In this document: piece after piece, positions 9,253 to 15,673 of the stretch
Layout of the letters: every line of letters begins with the position of its first letter
How positions within the stretch are numbered: the stretch's first letter is position 1
Assembly: GCF_011365745.1 (NCBI RefSeq)
Contig: NZ_JAAOBY010000001.1
Coordinates: 851,607 to 915,606 of the forward strand
DNA: 64,000 nucleotides
DNA from: Flavobacterium turcicum
Lineage (GTDB): Bacteria > Bacteroidota > Bacteroidia > Flavobacteriales > Flavobacteriaceae
Direction of reading: 5' to 3'
Notes under the pieces: generated by a model
The model's input: only the letters and a program-made list of their open reading frames with translations
Told to the model about the DNA's origin: nothing
The model's database searches: none
Position numbers and translations under genes: made by a program

Positions 9253-9388
9253 TTTTTAGAATTGAAATATAAAATATAAAATTTTCAAAAATGCTTCGCT
9301 TCATAATTTTTGTTTTATTAAAAGTTGTGAGAATGTCTCTGACTTCGCACCTTCAATTTGAATAAAGCTCAGTAAATCTGAGATTAAT

Positions 9389-9421
9389 AAAAAAAGCTCC
9401 AGATTTTAGACTGAAGCTTTT
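9389..9421 (-). terminator. Terminator of the ECF sigma operon, member of a repeat family
   Basis: On the minus strand AAGCTTCAG pairs with CTGGAGCTT before a T run. The same hairpin followed by CTAGTA recurs at 11850, 12211 (altered) and 12355, next to tRNA-derived sequence. The flank CTAGTAATGGGAGACGG here resembles the tRNA-fMet 3' end. Confidence 0.7.
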
Positions 9422-9461
9422 CTAGTAATGGGAGACGGTAAAACAGCTGCCAATTGTTTCT

Positions 9462-10031
9462 TTACGAAATGTTTTTCAAGAAGTGTAAAAGCTTGATTTC
9501 CTTTTGAATGAATCGTATCATAAAAAATGCAAAAAGAAATAAAAAAATATATCCGCTTAATAAAATGTAAAGATAAAAGCCTCTTGAGAAAATGTTTTTA
9601 AAGACAGGTAAAAGCAATGTAAATCCAGCTGTATACGTGAGGTAAATAATAGGAGTAAGGATGTAATGTATTTTTTTTCTCCAAGTATAAAACTGATATG
9701 CTAGTTTACTGTATTCTATTAATGTGAGATCAGTATTTAAATTGGCAAGCTTTTTTACGCTGATCCATTCTAAGGCTACGCGGCTCACAAGCATTACAAT
9801 CATAATACACAAGCCAATACTAAACTGTATGTTTCTATAAGCACCTGACCAGATATAATAGAAGATTAATATTACAGAAGTTAAGCTCAAAATTATTCTG
9901 GTCCACAAATGACCGCGTTTTATTTTTTTAGTATGTGACTCCGCTTTTTTTATGATTTCGGTGGGAGTTGGTTGTGATTCAGATGCTGTCTGCTGATTCC
10001 AGATATTTTGTAATTCTTCAAATGTTTTCAT
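9462..10031 (-). CDS. Small multi-pass membrane protein, possible anti-sigma partner of the ECF factor
   Basis: This 189-residue protein starts MKTFEELQNIWNQQ and has a charged, probably cytoplasmic N terminus of about 45 residues followed by four hydrophobic helices (about 48-66, 73-93, 120-145 and 150-173). Start 10031 overlaps the end of the sigma gene by 14 nt; a second ATG at 10040 is possible. The EELQ.IWNQQ opening is common in Flavobacteria membrane proteins encoded directly after ECF sigma genes. The usual position suggests a sigma regulator, but no zinc-binding anti-sigma motif (HxxxCxxC) is present. Function is therefore inferred from context only. Confidence 0.7.
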   Translation of the reverse strand: MKTFEELQNIWNQQTASESQPTPTEIIKKAESHTKKIKRGHLWTRIILSLTSVILIFYYIWSGAYRNIQFSIGLCIMIVMLVSRVALEWISVKKLANLNTDLTLIEYSKLAYQFYTWRKKIHYILTPIIYLTYTAGFTLLLPVFKNIFSRGFYLYILLSGYIFLFLFAFFMIRFIQKEIKLLHFLKNIS

Positions 10032-10512
10032 TTTGTACACATTGAGTTAAACTTTTTTTGATTCTGTGAATTCTAACGCGAAGGGTTTCTTCGGTTATCC
10101 CGATTACTTCTGATATTTCCTGATATTCTAAACCGTCTAAAGTCATCAGGATGATCATCTTGTTCGTTTCTTCCAATTTTTGTATGCATTGATACATTTG
10201 TCTAAGCTGCTCATCTTTTTCGCTCGAATAGGTTTCTGAAACAATCTGAGGCAGGATATCGGTCCTGATTTCTTTCTTTGAAGATGATTTTCTCAAATAA
10301 AGAAGGCAAGTGTTTACTGCAATCCGGTAAATCCAAGTGCTGATATTTGATTCATTTCTAAAAGTGTCTAACTTCTCCCAGACTTTGATAAAGATTTCCT
10401 GAGTTGCATCAGAGGCTAATGCGGCATCGCCACAAAAATATCCTTTGCACAATCGAAACACTTTATTGTAATTTTTGTAATAAATCTCGTCGAATAATTC
10501 TTTTTTAGCCAC
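10018..10512 (-). CDS. RNA polymerase sigma-70 factor, ECF subfamily
   Basis: This 164-residue alternative sigma factor has region 2 at about residues 10-75, with the -10-recognition stretch DATQEIFIKVWEKLDTFR and NISTWIYRIAVNTCLLYLRK. A short linker leads to region 4 at about 108-158 (MTLDGLEYQEISEVIGITEE followed by TLRVRIHRIKKSL), the -35-binding helix-turn-helix. The length is typical. It sits 1 nt after a secreted alpha/beta hydrolase gene and overlaps the downstream membrane-protein gene, so the three are one transcription unit. Its targets cannot be read from the window. Confidence 0.92.
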   Translation of the reverse strand: MAKKELFDEIYYKNYNKVFRLCKGYFCGDAALASDATQEIFIKVWEKLDTFRNESNISTWIYRIAVNTCLLYLRKSSSKKEIRTDILPQIVSETYSSEKDEQLRQMYQCIQKLEETNKMIILMTLDGLEYQEISEVIGITEETLRVRIHRIKKSLTQCVQNENI

Positions 10513-10513
10513 C

Positions 10514-11350
10514 TTATTTTAATTCAAGTTTTACTTTATCCATAAACCATTCCGGTTGATCGTACATAACAAAATGAGCGGAGTTTGCTGCATACTCAAT
10601 TTTAACAGAAGGCAGGTTTTCATACTGGGCTTTATAGGTTTTTTGTACTGTGGTAAGATCTGGATTTGAAGCAGCTAAAATTACAACAGGAATTTTAATT
10701 TTAGAAATTTCTTTTCGTAGGTCTAAATTTAGCATGTCGATATAACCGTGAACGTAAGTTTTTCGATCCACAAGACGCATCCATTCATTGATAGTCTTTT
10801 GTTTTTCTTTGTTCATACACATAAAAGAAGTGGATTGCGAATTCATTCCTTCAAACGCTTTTTGATCCATAGTCATCATCATTTTACTTTGCGTATTGTC
10901 ATACGGTATAATTTCTCCTTTGTAGTTAGGTATCATTAAAGCGGCAGTCGCAGGCAAAGCATCAACAATAATTAATTTTTTGAACAAATTGGTTTCCTGA
11001 GAGGCTAACCACAAACTTAAAGTACCTCCTAAGCTATGACCAATTAATGTAGCATTCTTTATTTTTTTTGTTTTTACATAGGAAATGATCTGATCTTTGA
11101 TGGTAGCCAACCAAGGGGTTTCAATAGGTGGGACATTCCCAAATCCAGCAAAAGTAAAAATATGACATTCGTTGTTTTTAGAAAGTTCTGCCACTGTTTC
11201 ATTCCAAACTTCTCCGGTGCAGCCAAAACCAGGAAACAACATTACGGGAGCTCCTTTTCCTTTTACCTCTACTTTGAAGGCGGTTTGCGCAAAAACAGAT
11301 TTTGAGATCAAAAGGAAAAATGCAATAATTAAAATAGATTTCGTTTTCAT
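10514..11350 (-). CDS. Secreted alpha/beta hydrolase
   Basis: With start ATG 11350 the product is a 278-residue alpha/beta-fold hydrolase with a signal peptide (MKTKSILIIAFFLLISKSVF, then AQ). An upstream ATG at 11392 would place 14 extra residues before the signal sequence and is unlikely. The strand PVMLFPGFGCTGEVW forms the oxyanion-hole region, GHSLGG (about residue 102) is the nucleophile elbow, and NSAHFVMYDQPEWF near the C terminus provides the catalytic His. It is the first gene of the unit with the ECF sigma factor, an unusual place for an enzyme gene. The substrate is unknown. Confidence 0.85.
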   Translation of the reverse strand: MKTKSILIIAFFLLISKSVFAQTAFKVEVKGKGAPVMLFPGFGCTGEVWNETVAELSKNNECHIFTFAGFGNVPPIETPWLATIKDQIISYVKTKKIKNATLIGHSLGGTLSLWLASQETNLFKKLIIVDALPATAALMIPNYKGEIIPYDNTQSKMMMTMDQKAFEGMNSQSTSFMCMNKEKQKTINEWMRLVDRKTYVHGYIDMLNLDLRKEISKIKIPVVILAASNPDLTTVQKTYKAQYENLPSVKIEYAANSAHFVMYDQPEWFMDKVKLELK

Positions 11351-11501
11351 AAGATGTAATTTTTTAAAGTTTACCTTTTGATACAATACCATATTAATTG
11401 TTACCTCAAAAAAGCCTTTTTTTTTAATTTATTTTTTAGAGAATCAATTTTTGGATTTAAAGGCAAGAAAATCAGGGTGATTGTGAGTTTTTTAAAAGCA
11501 A

Positions 11502-11530
11502 AAAACACCAGCTTTTTCAAGTGGTGTTTT
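11502..11530 (-). repeat. Hairpin repeat, terminator-like
   Basis: AAAACACCA pairs with TGGTGTTTT around the loop GCTTTTTCAAG. On the minus strand it is followed by a long T run. A partly identical sequence (AAACACCAGCTTTTTCTGAA) reappears at 12217, fused to the tRNA-terminator hairpin. Confidence 0.6.
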
Positions 11531-11632
11531 CGTAATAGTTCCCGCTTTCTCACAAAAGCACCTTATCAAAAGCTATGCGAACGTCTCCGACTTCGCACGC
11601 GCAAACTGAATAAGCTTAATTAAATCTGATGT

Positions 11633-11681
11633 AACCGCAGATTCGCAGATTGAATAATACCATAATCTGCGAATTTGCGGT
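11633..11681. repeat. REP-like palindromic repeat (CCGCAAATTCGC family)
   Basis: AACCGCAGATTCGCAGATT and its near-perfect inverse form a stem of about 17 bp around a 12-nt loop. The same element occurs at 33248-33300, with half copies at 33356 and 33419. Confidence 0.75.
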
Positions 11682-11849
11682 AAAAAAATATTTTAAATGG
11701 CGCGAAGTCGGAGGCATTTGCTAAGCAAGGCCTTTCAAATTGCTCTCCTAGCTCTCTCATAAAAGCACCTTATCGAAAGATGTGCGAATGTCTTCGACTT
11801 CGCACCCTTAATCTATAACAATTTTCATTAAAGCTAATATAAACAAAAA

Positions 11850-11940
11850 AAGCTCCAGATTTCTCTGAAGCTTTCTAGTAGTCCGCCGTAGCGGAGACTC
11901 GAAATTGTGTCCGCCGCGGCGGATAAGAGCCCGACGAGTT
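11850..11940 (-). repeat. tRNA-fMet-derived fragment A with two GC-rich palindromes
   Basis: A terminator hairpin (AGCTCCAG...CTGAAGCT) plus CTAGTAG is followed by a rearranged copy of the neighbouring initiator tRNA gene. The parts corresponding to the acceptor arm and the variable-arm side are replaced by TCCGCCGTAGCGGA and TCCGCCGCGGCGGA, while GACTCGAA, TGTG and GAGCCCGACGAG of the tRNA remain. It also serves as the terminator of the GIY-YIG gene. Confidence 0.65.
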
Positions 11941-11941
11941 T

Positions 11942-12193
11942 TTATTTTAGAATTAAGTTTTTAATAAACTCTCTTCCAATTCCTGACTTTAAATATTTTT
12001 CTCTTTTCATGGCTTCAGCTTTAGAAGAGAAAAATTCAACATGAATTACAGTCCAAGGTCTAAATTTCAAGGTGTATCCTTTAGTGCCTAAAACGTTATG
12101 TGATTTGAAACGTTCTATGAGGTTAGATGTAAATCCGGTATAGTTTTTATTGAATTTTTCAGAATATAAAATGTAAACCACAAATTCATCCAT
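11942..12193 (-). CDS. GIY-YIG nuclease superfamily protein
   Basis: This 83-residue protein consists of a single GIY-YIG domain. The first motif is the YIL variant in FVVYILYSEKFNKNYTGFT, the arginine helix is ERFKSHN, and the metal-binding Glu lies in SSKAEAMKREKYLKSG. Small UPF0213-type proteins of this sort are abundant in Bacteroidota, often several per genome and next to tRNA genes. Whether they act in DNA repair, as nucleases or as mobility functions is not settled. Here the gene is sandwiched between two broken copies of the adjacent tRNA-fMet region, which suggests it moved or duplicated together with them. Confidence 0.9.
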   Translation of the reverse strand: MDEFVVYILYSEKFNKNYTGFTSNLIERFKSHNVLGTKGYTLKFRPWTVIHVEFFSSKAEAMKREKYLKSGIGREFIKNLILK

Positions 12194-12210
12194 GATAGAA
12201 AGTTTTTAAA

Positions 12211-12303
12211 AACAAAAAACACCAGCTTTTTCTGAAGCTTTTATAGTAGTCTCGCACTGGTGGAGACTCGTATCTGTGTCCGCCGTGGCGGATATGAGCC
12301 CTC
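12211..12303 (-). repeat. tRNA-fMet-derived fragment B with hairpin insertions
   Basis: A hybrid terminator hairpin followed by TATAGTAG, the hairpin AGTCTCGCAC/GTGGAGACT, a CTGTG remnant, then TCCGCCGTGGCGGA and TATGAGCCC. The last piece equals the anticodon region of the true tRNA at 12390-12462. Confidence 0.65.
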
Positions 12304-12354
12304 CTAATTCGTGTCGACAATCTGAATCAAGCTTCATTAAAGCTAAGATAAACA

Positions 12355-12385
12355 AAAAAAAGCTTCAGATTTCTCTGAAGCTTTT
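12355..12385 (-). terminator. Terminator of the initiator tRNA gene
   Basis: On the minus strand AAAAGCTTCAGA pairs with TCTGAAGCTTTT around GAAA, followed by a T run, five nt downstream of the tRNA 3' end. Confidence 0.85.
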
Positions 12386-12389
12386 CTAG

Positions 12390-12462
12390 TAGCGGGAACA
12401 GGACTCGAACCTGTGACCTTCGGGTTATGAGCCCGACGAGCTGCCTACTGCTCTATCCCGCG
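12390..12462 (-). tRNA. Initiator tRNA-fMet (anticodon CAT)
   Basis: The 73-nt gene folds into a full cloverleaf. The acceptor is CGCGGGA with TCCCGCT plus discriminator A. The D stem is GAGC/GCTC, the anticodon stem TCGGG/CCCGA around CTCATAA, and the T arm ACAGG-TTCGAGT-CCTGT. Three initiator features are present: a mismatch at 1-72 (C:U), three consecutive G:C pairs next to the anticodon loop, and A11:U24 in the D stem. CCA is not encoded. A perfect promoter lies at 12559-12588 and a terminator follows. Between promoter and tRNA lies a damaged tRNA copy. Confidence 0.95.
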
Positions 12463-12483
12463 ATATATTTTTAATCAATGTTT

Positions 12484-12547
12484 CAGAACCTGTGTCCGCC
12501 GTGGCGGATATGAAACCTTACGAAAGCTTTATTGCTCTATCCCGCGT
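12484..12547 (-). pseudogene. Broken tRNA-fMet copy D carrying a GC-rich palindrome
   Basis: GAACCTGTG and GCTCTATCCCGCG equal the T-arm side and the 5' acceptor/D side of the intact tRNA. The centre is changed and holds TCCGCCGTGGCGGA in place of the variable-arm and anticodon-stem bases, followed by TATGA. It lies between the promoter and the intact gene. Confidence 0.65.
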
Positions 12548-12558
12548 TGTTTCGGGTG

Positions 12559-12588
12559 CAAAGATAGTCATAAATTTGATAAATACAA
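12559..12588 (-). promoter_or_regulatory. Promoter of the tRNA-fMet unit
   Basis: On the minus strand TTG, 19 nt, then TATCTTTG: an exact match to the Bacteroidota -33/-7 consensus. Confidence 0.8.
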
Positions 12589-12749
12589 TTTTATTTTTTA
12601 AAAATCTCTGGTTGTTAGATAAACTATTAGTAATAAGTCGGTTATGTTTTTTTTTTTTTTGAATATCTTATAGTGAAGGAAATCATATAACAATAAACAA
12701 TTATTGTATAACTGCAATTAGTGAACTTGAAGCACCTTTGTAAAGCGCT

Positions 12750-12866
12750 ATGCAAAACTTAAAAGTTAAGTTTTTGGAGCGTTTTTACACAACAGACGAT
12801 GTAATATTGGTGTTTAAAGACCACAAGTATAATTTCTATTTTGTTGGTTTTACTAATTTGAAATAA
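12750..12866 (+). CDS. Possible 38-residue small protein
   Basis: An ATG frame of 38 codons begins MQNLKVKFLERFYTTDD, continues with a hydrophobic-aromatic stretch (KYNFYFVGFTNLK) and ends 8 nt before the next gene. The composition looks like protein and the spacing like an operon, but I recognise no family. The same DNA contains the hairpin AAAACTTAA/TTAAGTTTT, so it might instead be a leader structure. Confidence 0.35.
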   Translation: MQNLKVKFLERFYTTDDVILVFKDHKYNFYFVGFTNLK

Positions 12867-12874
12867 ATAAGATT

Positions 12875-13069
12875 ATGAATTTAAAGAGAATTTTTGGAGG
12901 ACTGTTAACTGTTCTTGGAATTGCAGGTTTAGTCTATACTGCCATTGTTTTTACCAATACATCAGGTGAAACAAAAGATATTAAGTCACTAATTGTATAT
13001 GGGGTTTTAGGATTTGTCTTTTTTTTGACCGGAATTGGTTTGGTAAAAAACACCAAGGACGAAGCTTAG
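12875..13069 (+). CDS. Small two-helix membrane protein, function unknown
   Basis: This 64-residue protein has two hydrophobic helices (about 8-26 and 39-58), the first GGLLTVLGIAGLVYTAIVF and the second YGVLGFVFFLTGIGLV, with a short hydrophilic link containing TSGETKDIKS. The arrangement, with conserved-looking Gly residues in both helices, is typical of small Flavobacteria inner-membrane proteins annotated as hypothetical. It precedes era but is separated from it by 304 nt with a separate promoter. No function can be assigned. Confidence 0.7.
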   Translation: MNLKRIFGGLLTVLGIAGLVYTAIVFTNTSGETKDIKSLIVYGVLGFVFFLTGIGLVKNTKDEA

Positions 13070-13239
13070 CATTAATTTGACTTCTAAATTCTGGTATTTT
13101 AGACATTAAGGGCACGTTTCAAAATTTTAAAGTTTGATAGGCAATTACGTTAAGGAATATTTTGTATTCCCTTGCTCTAGCTTGAATGCTTAATTAAAAA
13201 TAAATATTCAAATGTGGTGCCGTATATTGAATTCCGTTG

Positions 13240-13247
13240 TACCTTTG
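13240..13247 (+). promoter_or_regulatory. Promoter -7 element of era
   Basis: TACCTTTG matches TAnnTTTG exactly. The transcript would begin near 13254 and include a small CCTCA/TGAGG hairpin with a T run (13279-13304) in its leader. Confidence 0.55.
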
Positions 13248-13373
13248 TCTGCAAAATGTCAAGGTGTTACAGTAGTAGCCTCAGTGTAAAATTGAGGTTT
13301 TTTTATGCTTTTAAATTGGTAATTTTAAAGTAGAAATGCTACATAATATTTTTGACTTAAATTATTTTAAAAT

Positions 13374-14255
13374 ATGTCACATAAAGCAGGTTTTGTAAAC
13401 ATCATCGGGAATCCAAATGTTGGTAAATCAACATTAATGAATGCCTTTGTTGGAGAGCGATTATCAATTATTACTTCAAAAGCACAAACAACTCGTCATA
13501 GAATTCTAGGTATTGTAAACGGTGAGGATTTTCAATTGATCTTATCGGATACGCCAGGAATCATTAAACCAGCCTATGAAATGCAGGAATCGATGATGAA
13601 TTTCGTGAAATCGGCTTTTGAAGATGCTGATGTCTTGATTTACATGGTCGAAATAGGGGAGCAGGAACTTAAGGATGAGGCGTTTTTTAATAAAATCATT
13701 CACTCGAAAATTCCAGTTTTGCTATTACTTAACAAAATTGACAATTCAAACCAAGAACAATTAGAGCAACAAGTGGCTTTTTGGACAGCCAAAGTGCCGA
13801 ATGCTGAAATATACCCAATATCAGCCTTGCAAAATTTTAATGTTCCTGAGGTTTTTCAAAGAATCATTACACTTTTGCCAGAGTCGCCAGCGTATTATCC
13901 AAAAGATCAGCTTACGGATAAGCCAGAACGTTTTTTTGTGAATGAAACCATTCGTGAAAAAATCTTGTTGAATTACAGCAAAGAGATTCCGTATGCAGTT
14001 GAAATTGTTACTGAAGAATTTTTTGAAGACGACAATATCATTCGTATTCGTTCTTTGATTATGGTGGAACGCGAAACTCAAAAAGGAATTGTGATTGGTC
14101 ATAAAGGTGCCGCTTTAAAAAAGGTAGGAACTGAGGCGCGTGAAGATTTAGAGAAGTTCTTTGGAAAACAAATTCACATTGAACTTTACGTAAAAGTGAA
14201 CAAAAACTGGAGAAGTAACGCGAATATGTTGAAGCGTTTTGGGTATAATCAGTAG
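13374..14255 (+). CDS. era: GTPase Era
   Basis: This is an essential ribosome-assembly GTPase that binds the 3' end of 16S rRNA in the small subunit. The 293 residues comprise an N-terminal GTPase domain (P-loop GNPNVGKST at 12-20, [10 protein letters not shown] as switch I, DTPG near 61 and NKID near 123) and a C-terminal KH domain with [11 protein letters not shown] near 242. The length is normal. The ATG at 13374 fits the usual [15 protein letters not shown] start. A heptad repeat array begins 6 nt after the stop codon. Confidence 0.98.
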   Translation: MSHKAGFVNIIGNPNVGKSTLMNAFVGERLSIITSKAQTTRHRILGIVNGEDFQLILSDTPGIIKPAYEMQESMMNFVKSAFEDADVLIYMVEIGEQELKDEAFFNKIIHSKIPVLLLLNKIDNSNQEQLEQQVAFWTAKVPNAEIYPISALQNFNVPEVFQRIITLLPESPAYYPKDQLTDKPERFFVNETIREKILLNYSKEIPYAVEIVTEEFFEDDNIIRIRSLIMVERETQKGIVIGHKGAALKKVGTEAREDLEKFFGKQIHIELYVKVNKNWRSNANMLKRFGYNQ

Positions 14256-14261
14256 TGATTA

Positions 14262-14415
14262 GTGAAAAGTGAGAAGTGAGAGGTGAGGAGTGAAAAGTGA
14301 GAAGTGAAAAGTGAGAAGTGAGGAGTGAGAAGTGAGGAGTGAGAGGTGAGGAGTGAGAAGTGAGAAGTGAGAAGTGAGAAGTGAAAAGTGAGAGGTGAGG
14401 AGTGAGGAGTGAATT
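14262..14415 (+). repeat. Heptad tandem repeat GTGARRR, 22 units
   Basis: Twenty-two consecutive 7-nt units (GTGAGAA, GTGAGGA, GTGAAAA, GTGAGAG; last unit GTGAATT) fill 154 nt exactly in register. It begins directly after the era stop codon. A seven-unit relative lies at 26679-26727 after the M23 peptidase gene, in the same orientation relative to its gene. Confidence 0.95.
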
Positions 14416-14454
14416 GATGGTAATTTTTTAGTTTTCATTTAAATGCAATATTTA

Positions 14455-14495
14455 AAATCAGTACTAGAGTTAGTCTCTTGTACTGATTTTTTTTT
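14455..14495 (+). terminator. Rho-independent terminator after era
   Basis: AAATCAGTAC pairs with GTACTGATTT around a small internal hairpin, followed by a run of T. It lies beyond the heptad array, so the array is probably transcribed. Confidence 0.8.
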
Positions 14496-14640
14496 AGCCC
14501 AGAGCGAAAAGGAAACCCCGCAGCGAAAAAAGGATGCTGTTGTTGCGCGTACAGAGCGACCAAAGGAAGCTCCTGCACGGGCTTTGCAACAGCTCCTTGA
14601 GGCGCGAGGAGTTGTACTGTAGCGCTGGATTAGCTCCTGA
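14496..14640. repeat. GC-richer dispersed repeat fragment
   Basis: This non-coding stretch is richer in GC than its surroundings. It contains GAGCGACCAAAGGAAGCTCC at 14554, the inverse (one change) of sequences at 27874 and 35309, and AAAAAAGGATGC, which recurs at 50774 and 60163. Short ORFs here are accidental. Confidence 0.6.
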
Positions 14641-14686
14641 AAATTTTAAAAGCGATAAAAATATTTTGATAAATAATGTATTTTTA

Positions 14687-14715
14687 TTGTTTTTCAATAA
14701 ATATTGATATATTTG
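14687..14715 (+). promoter_or_regulatory. Promoter of the DUF2975/HTH operon
   Basis: TTG at 14687-14689, 18 nt, then TATATTTG at 14708-14715. Confidence 0.6.
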
Positions 14716-14741
14716 TGTTTTAATTTTAAATACTTTGTATC

Positions 14742-15290
14742 ATGTCTAGAAAAACCAATTTTGTTTTTAAAGTACTGCAAGTGGTATCTTGGATTATTTT
14801 TGTAGGGCTTTGCATCCAGGCGGGTGGCTTTATTTTCAACACTGTTTTTACTTTAATGTTTAATCCTGCTGGGGCAAGTAAGTTTTGGACAGAAGTTGAT
14901 TTGGCAGCTTTGTATCATTTCAACCAGTCGTATTATGTGACTTTGACCGTTTTAATGTGCATTGTTTCGGTGTTGAAATCGGTATTGTTTTACACTATTG
15001 TACTTGTTTTTCACAGTAAAAAAATTGATTTGGCACAGCCTTTTAATGATTCTCTAAAGAAATTTATTGATTTGGTGGCTAGTATTTCTTTTGGAATTGG
15101 GTTGTTTTCATTGTGGGGAGCAGGCTTTACAAAGAATTTGATTCAAGACGGACTACAAATGCCTAATGTTGCTGATTTAAGTTTTGGTGGTGGTGATGTG
15201 TGGTGGTTTACGAGTGTCATTTTATTGGTAATTGGGCAAATTATAAAAAAGGGAATCGAAATGCAGCAAGAAAACGAACTAACCATTTAA
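14742..15290 (+). CDS. DUF2975 domain-containing membrane protein
   Basis: This 182-residue protein has four predicted membrane helices (about 10-38, 60-92, 110-128 and 148-170). The layout, ending VWWFTSVILLVIGQIIKKG just before a polar tail, is that of DUF2975. Proteins of this family are typically encoded directly before a small Cro/C1-type regulator, exactly as here (3-nt gap), so the pair is probably a self-controlled unit. Family function is unknown; a membrane stress or signalling role is only a guess. A well-formed promoter is present upstream. Confidence 0.85.
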   Translation: MSRKTNFVFKVLQVVSWIIFVGLCIQAGGFIFNTVFTLMFNPAGASKFWTEVDLAALYHFNQSYYVTLTVLMCIVSVLKSVLFYTIVLVFHSKKIDLAQPFNDSLKKFIDLVASISFGIGLFSLWGAGFTKNLIQDGLQMPNVADLSFGGGDVWWFTSVILLVIGQIIKKGIEMQQENELTI

Positions 15291-15293
15291 GTT

Positions 15294-15503
15294 ATGGCAA
15301 TAATTGTAAACCTAGATGTGATGATGGCCAAGCGCAAGATGTCATTGAACGAGCTTTCGGAGAAGGTGGATTTGACCTTGTCAAATTTATCCATATTAAA
15401 AACAGGAAAGGCTAAGGCGGTTCGTTTTAGTACTTTGGAGGCTATTTGTAAAGCCTTAGATTGCCAGCCAGGCGATATTTTAGAATATTCGAAGAACGAA
15501 TAA
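15294..15503 (+). CDS. Small Cro/C1-type helix-turn-helix regulator (YozG-like)
   Basis: This 69-residue protein is almost entirely one HTH domain: MSLNELSEKVDLTLSNLSIL is the helix-turn-helix (residues 16-35) and TLEAICKALDCQPGDILEY the closing helices. Single-domain regulators of this kind commonly follow DUF2975 genes and are thought to control them. The ATG lies 3 nt after the preceding stop codon. There is no sign of a toxin-antitoxin arrangement beyond the size; its partner is a membrane protein. Confidence 0.9.
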   Translation: MAIIVNLDVMMAKRKMSLNELSEKVDLTLSNLSILKTGKAKAVRFSTLEAICKALDCQPGDILEYSKNE

Positions 15504-15589
15504 ATACAAAGGCTAGTGGTGCCGTTGTGAGTTTTGTTTTGAAGATGAGGTGATTAGGTTTTGCCAATGTGGCTAATATTCGAAAAAAA

Positions 15590-15620
15590 TTGATAATCAC
15601 GCTTTTAAACACTACCTTTG
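15590..15620 (+). promoter_or_regulatory. Promoter of der
   Basis: TTG at 15590-15592, 20 nt, then TACCTTTG at 15613-15620. It lies within the upstream extension of the open frame and fixes the start of der at 15674. Confidence 0.75.
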
Positions 15621-15673
15621 CCACCCGAAACGGAAAAATAAGGTTTCGGAAAAACGAATTTTCAAATTATATT

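Noticed and set aside
14262..14415. Tandem repeat region considered as a CRISPR array
   Set aside because: Units are 7 nt long without spacers, and no cas genes are present in the window.
14494..14697. 67-codon minus-strand ORF behind era
   Set aside because: It lies within the non-coding dispersed repeat that recurs elsewhere in other frames.
14742..15503. DUF2975/HTH pair as a toxin-antitoxin system
   Set aside because: The first gene encodes a four-helix membrane protein of a family regularly paired with such regulators; nothing suggests toxicity.
15569..15673. Longer N terminus for Der
   Set aside because: It contains the TTG-N20-TACCTTTG promoter, and Der proteins start immediately before the first P-loop.
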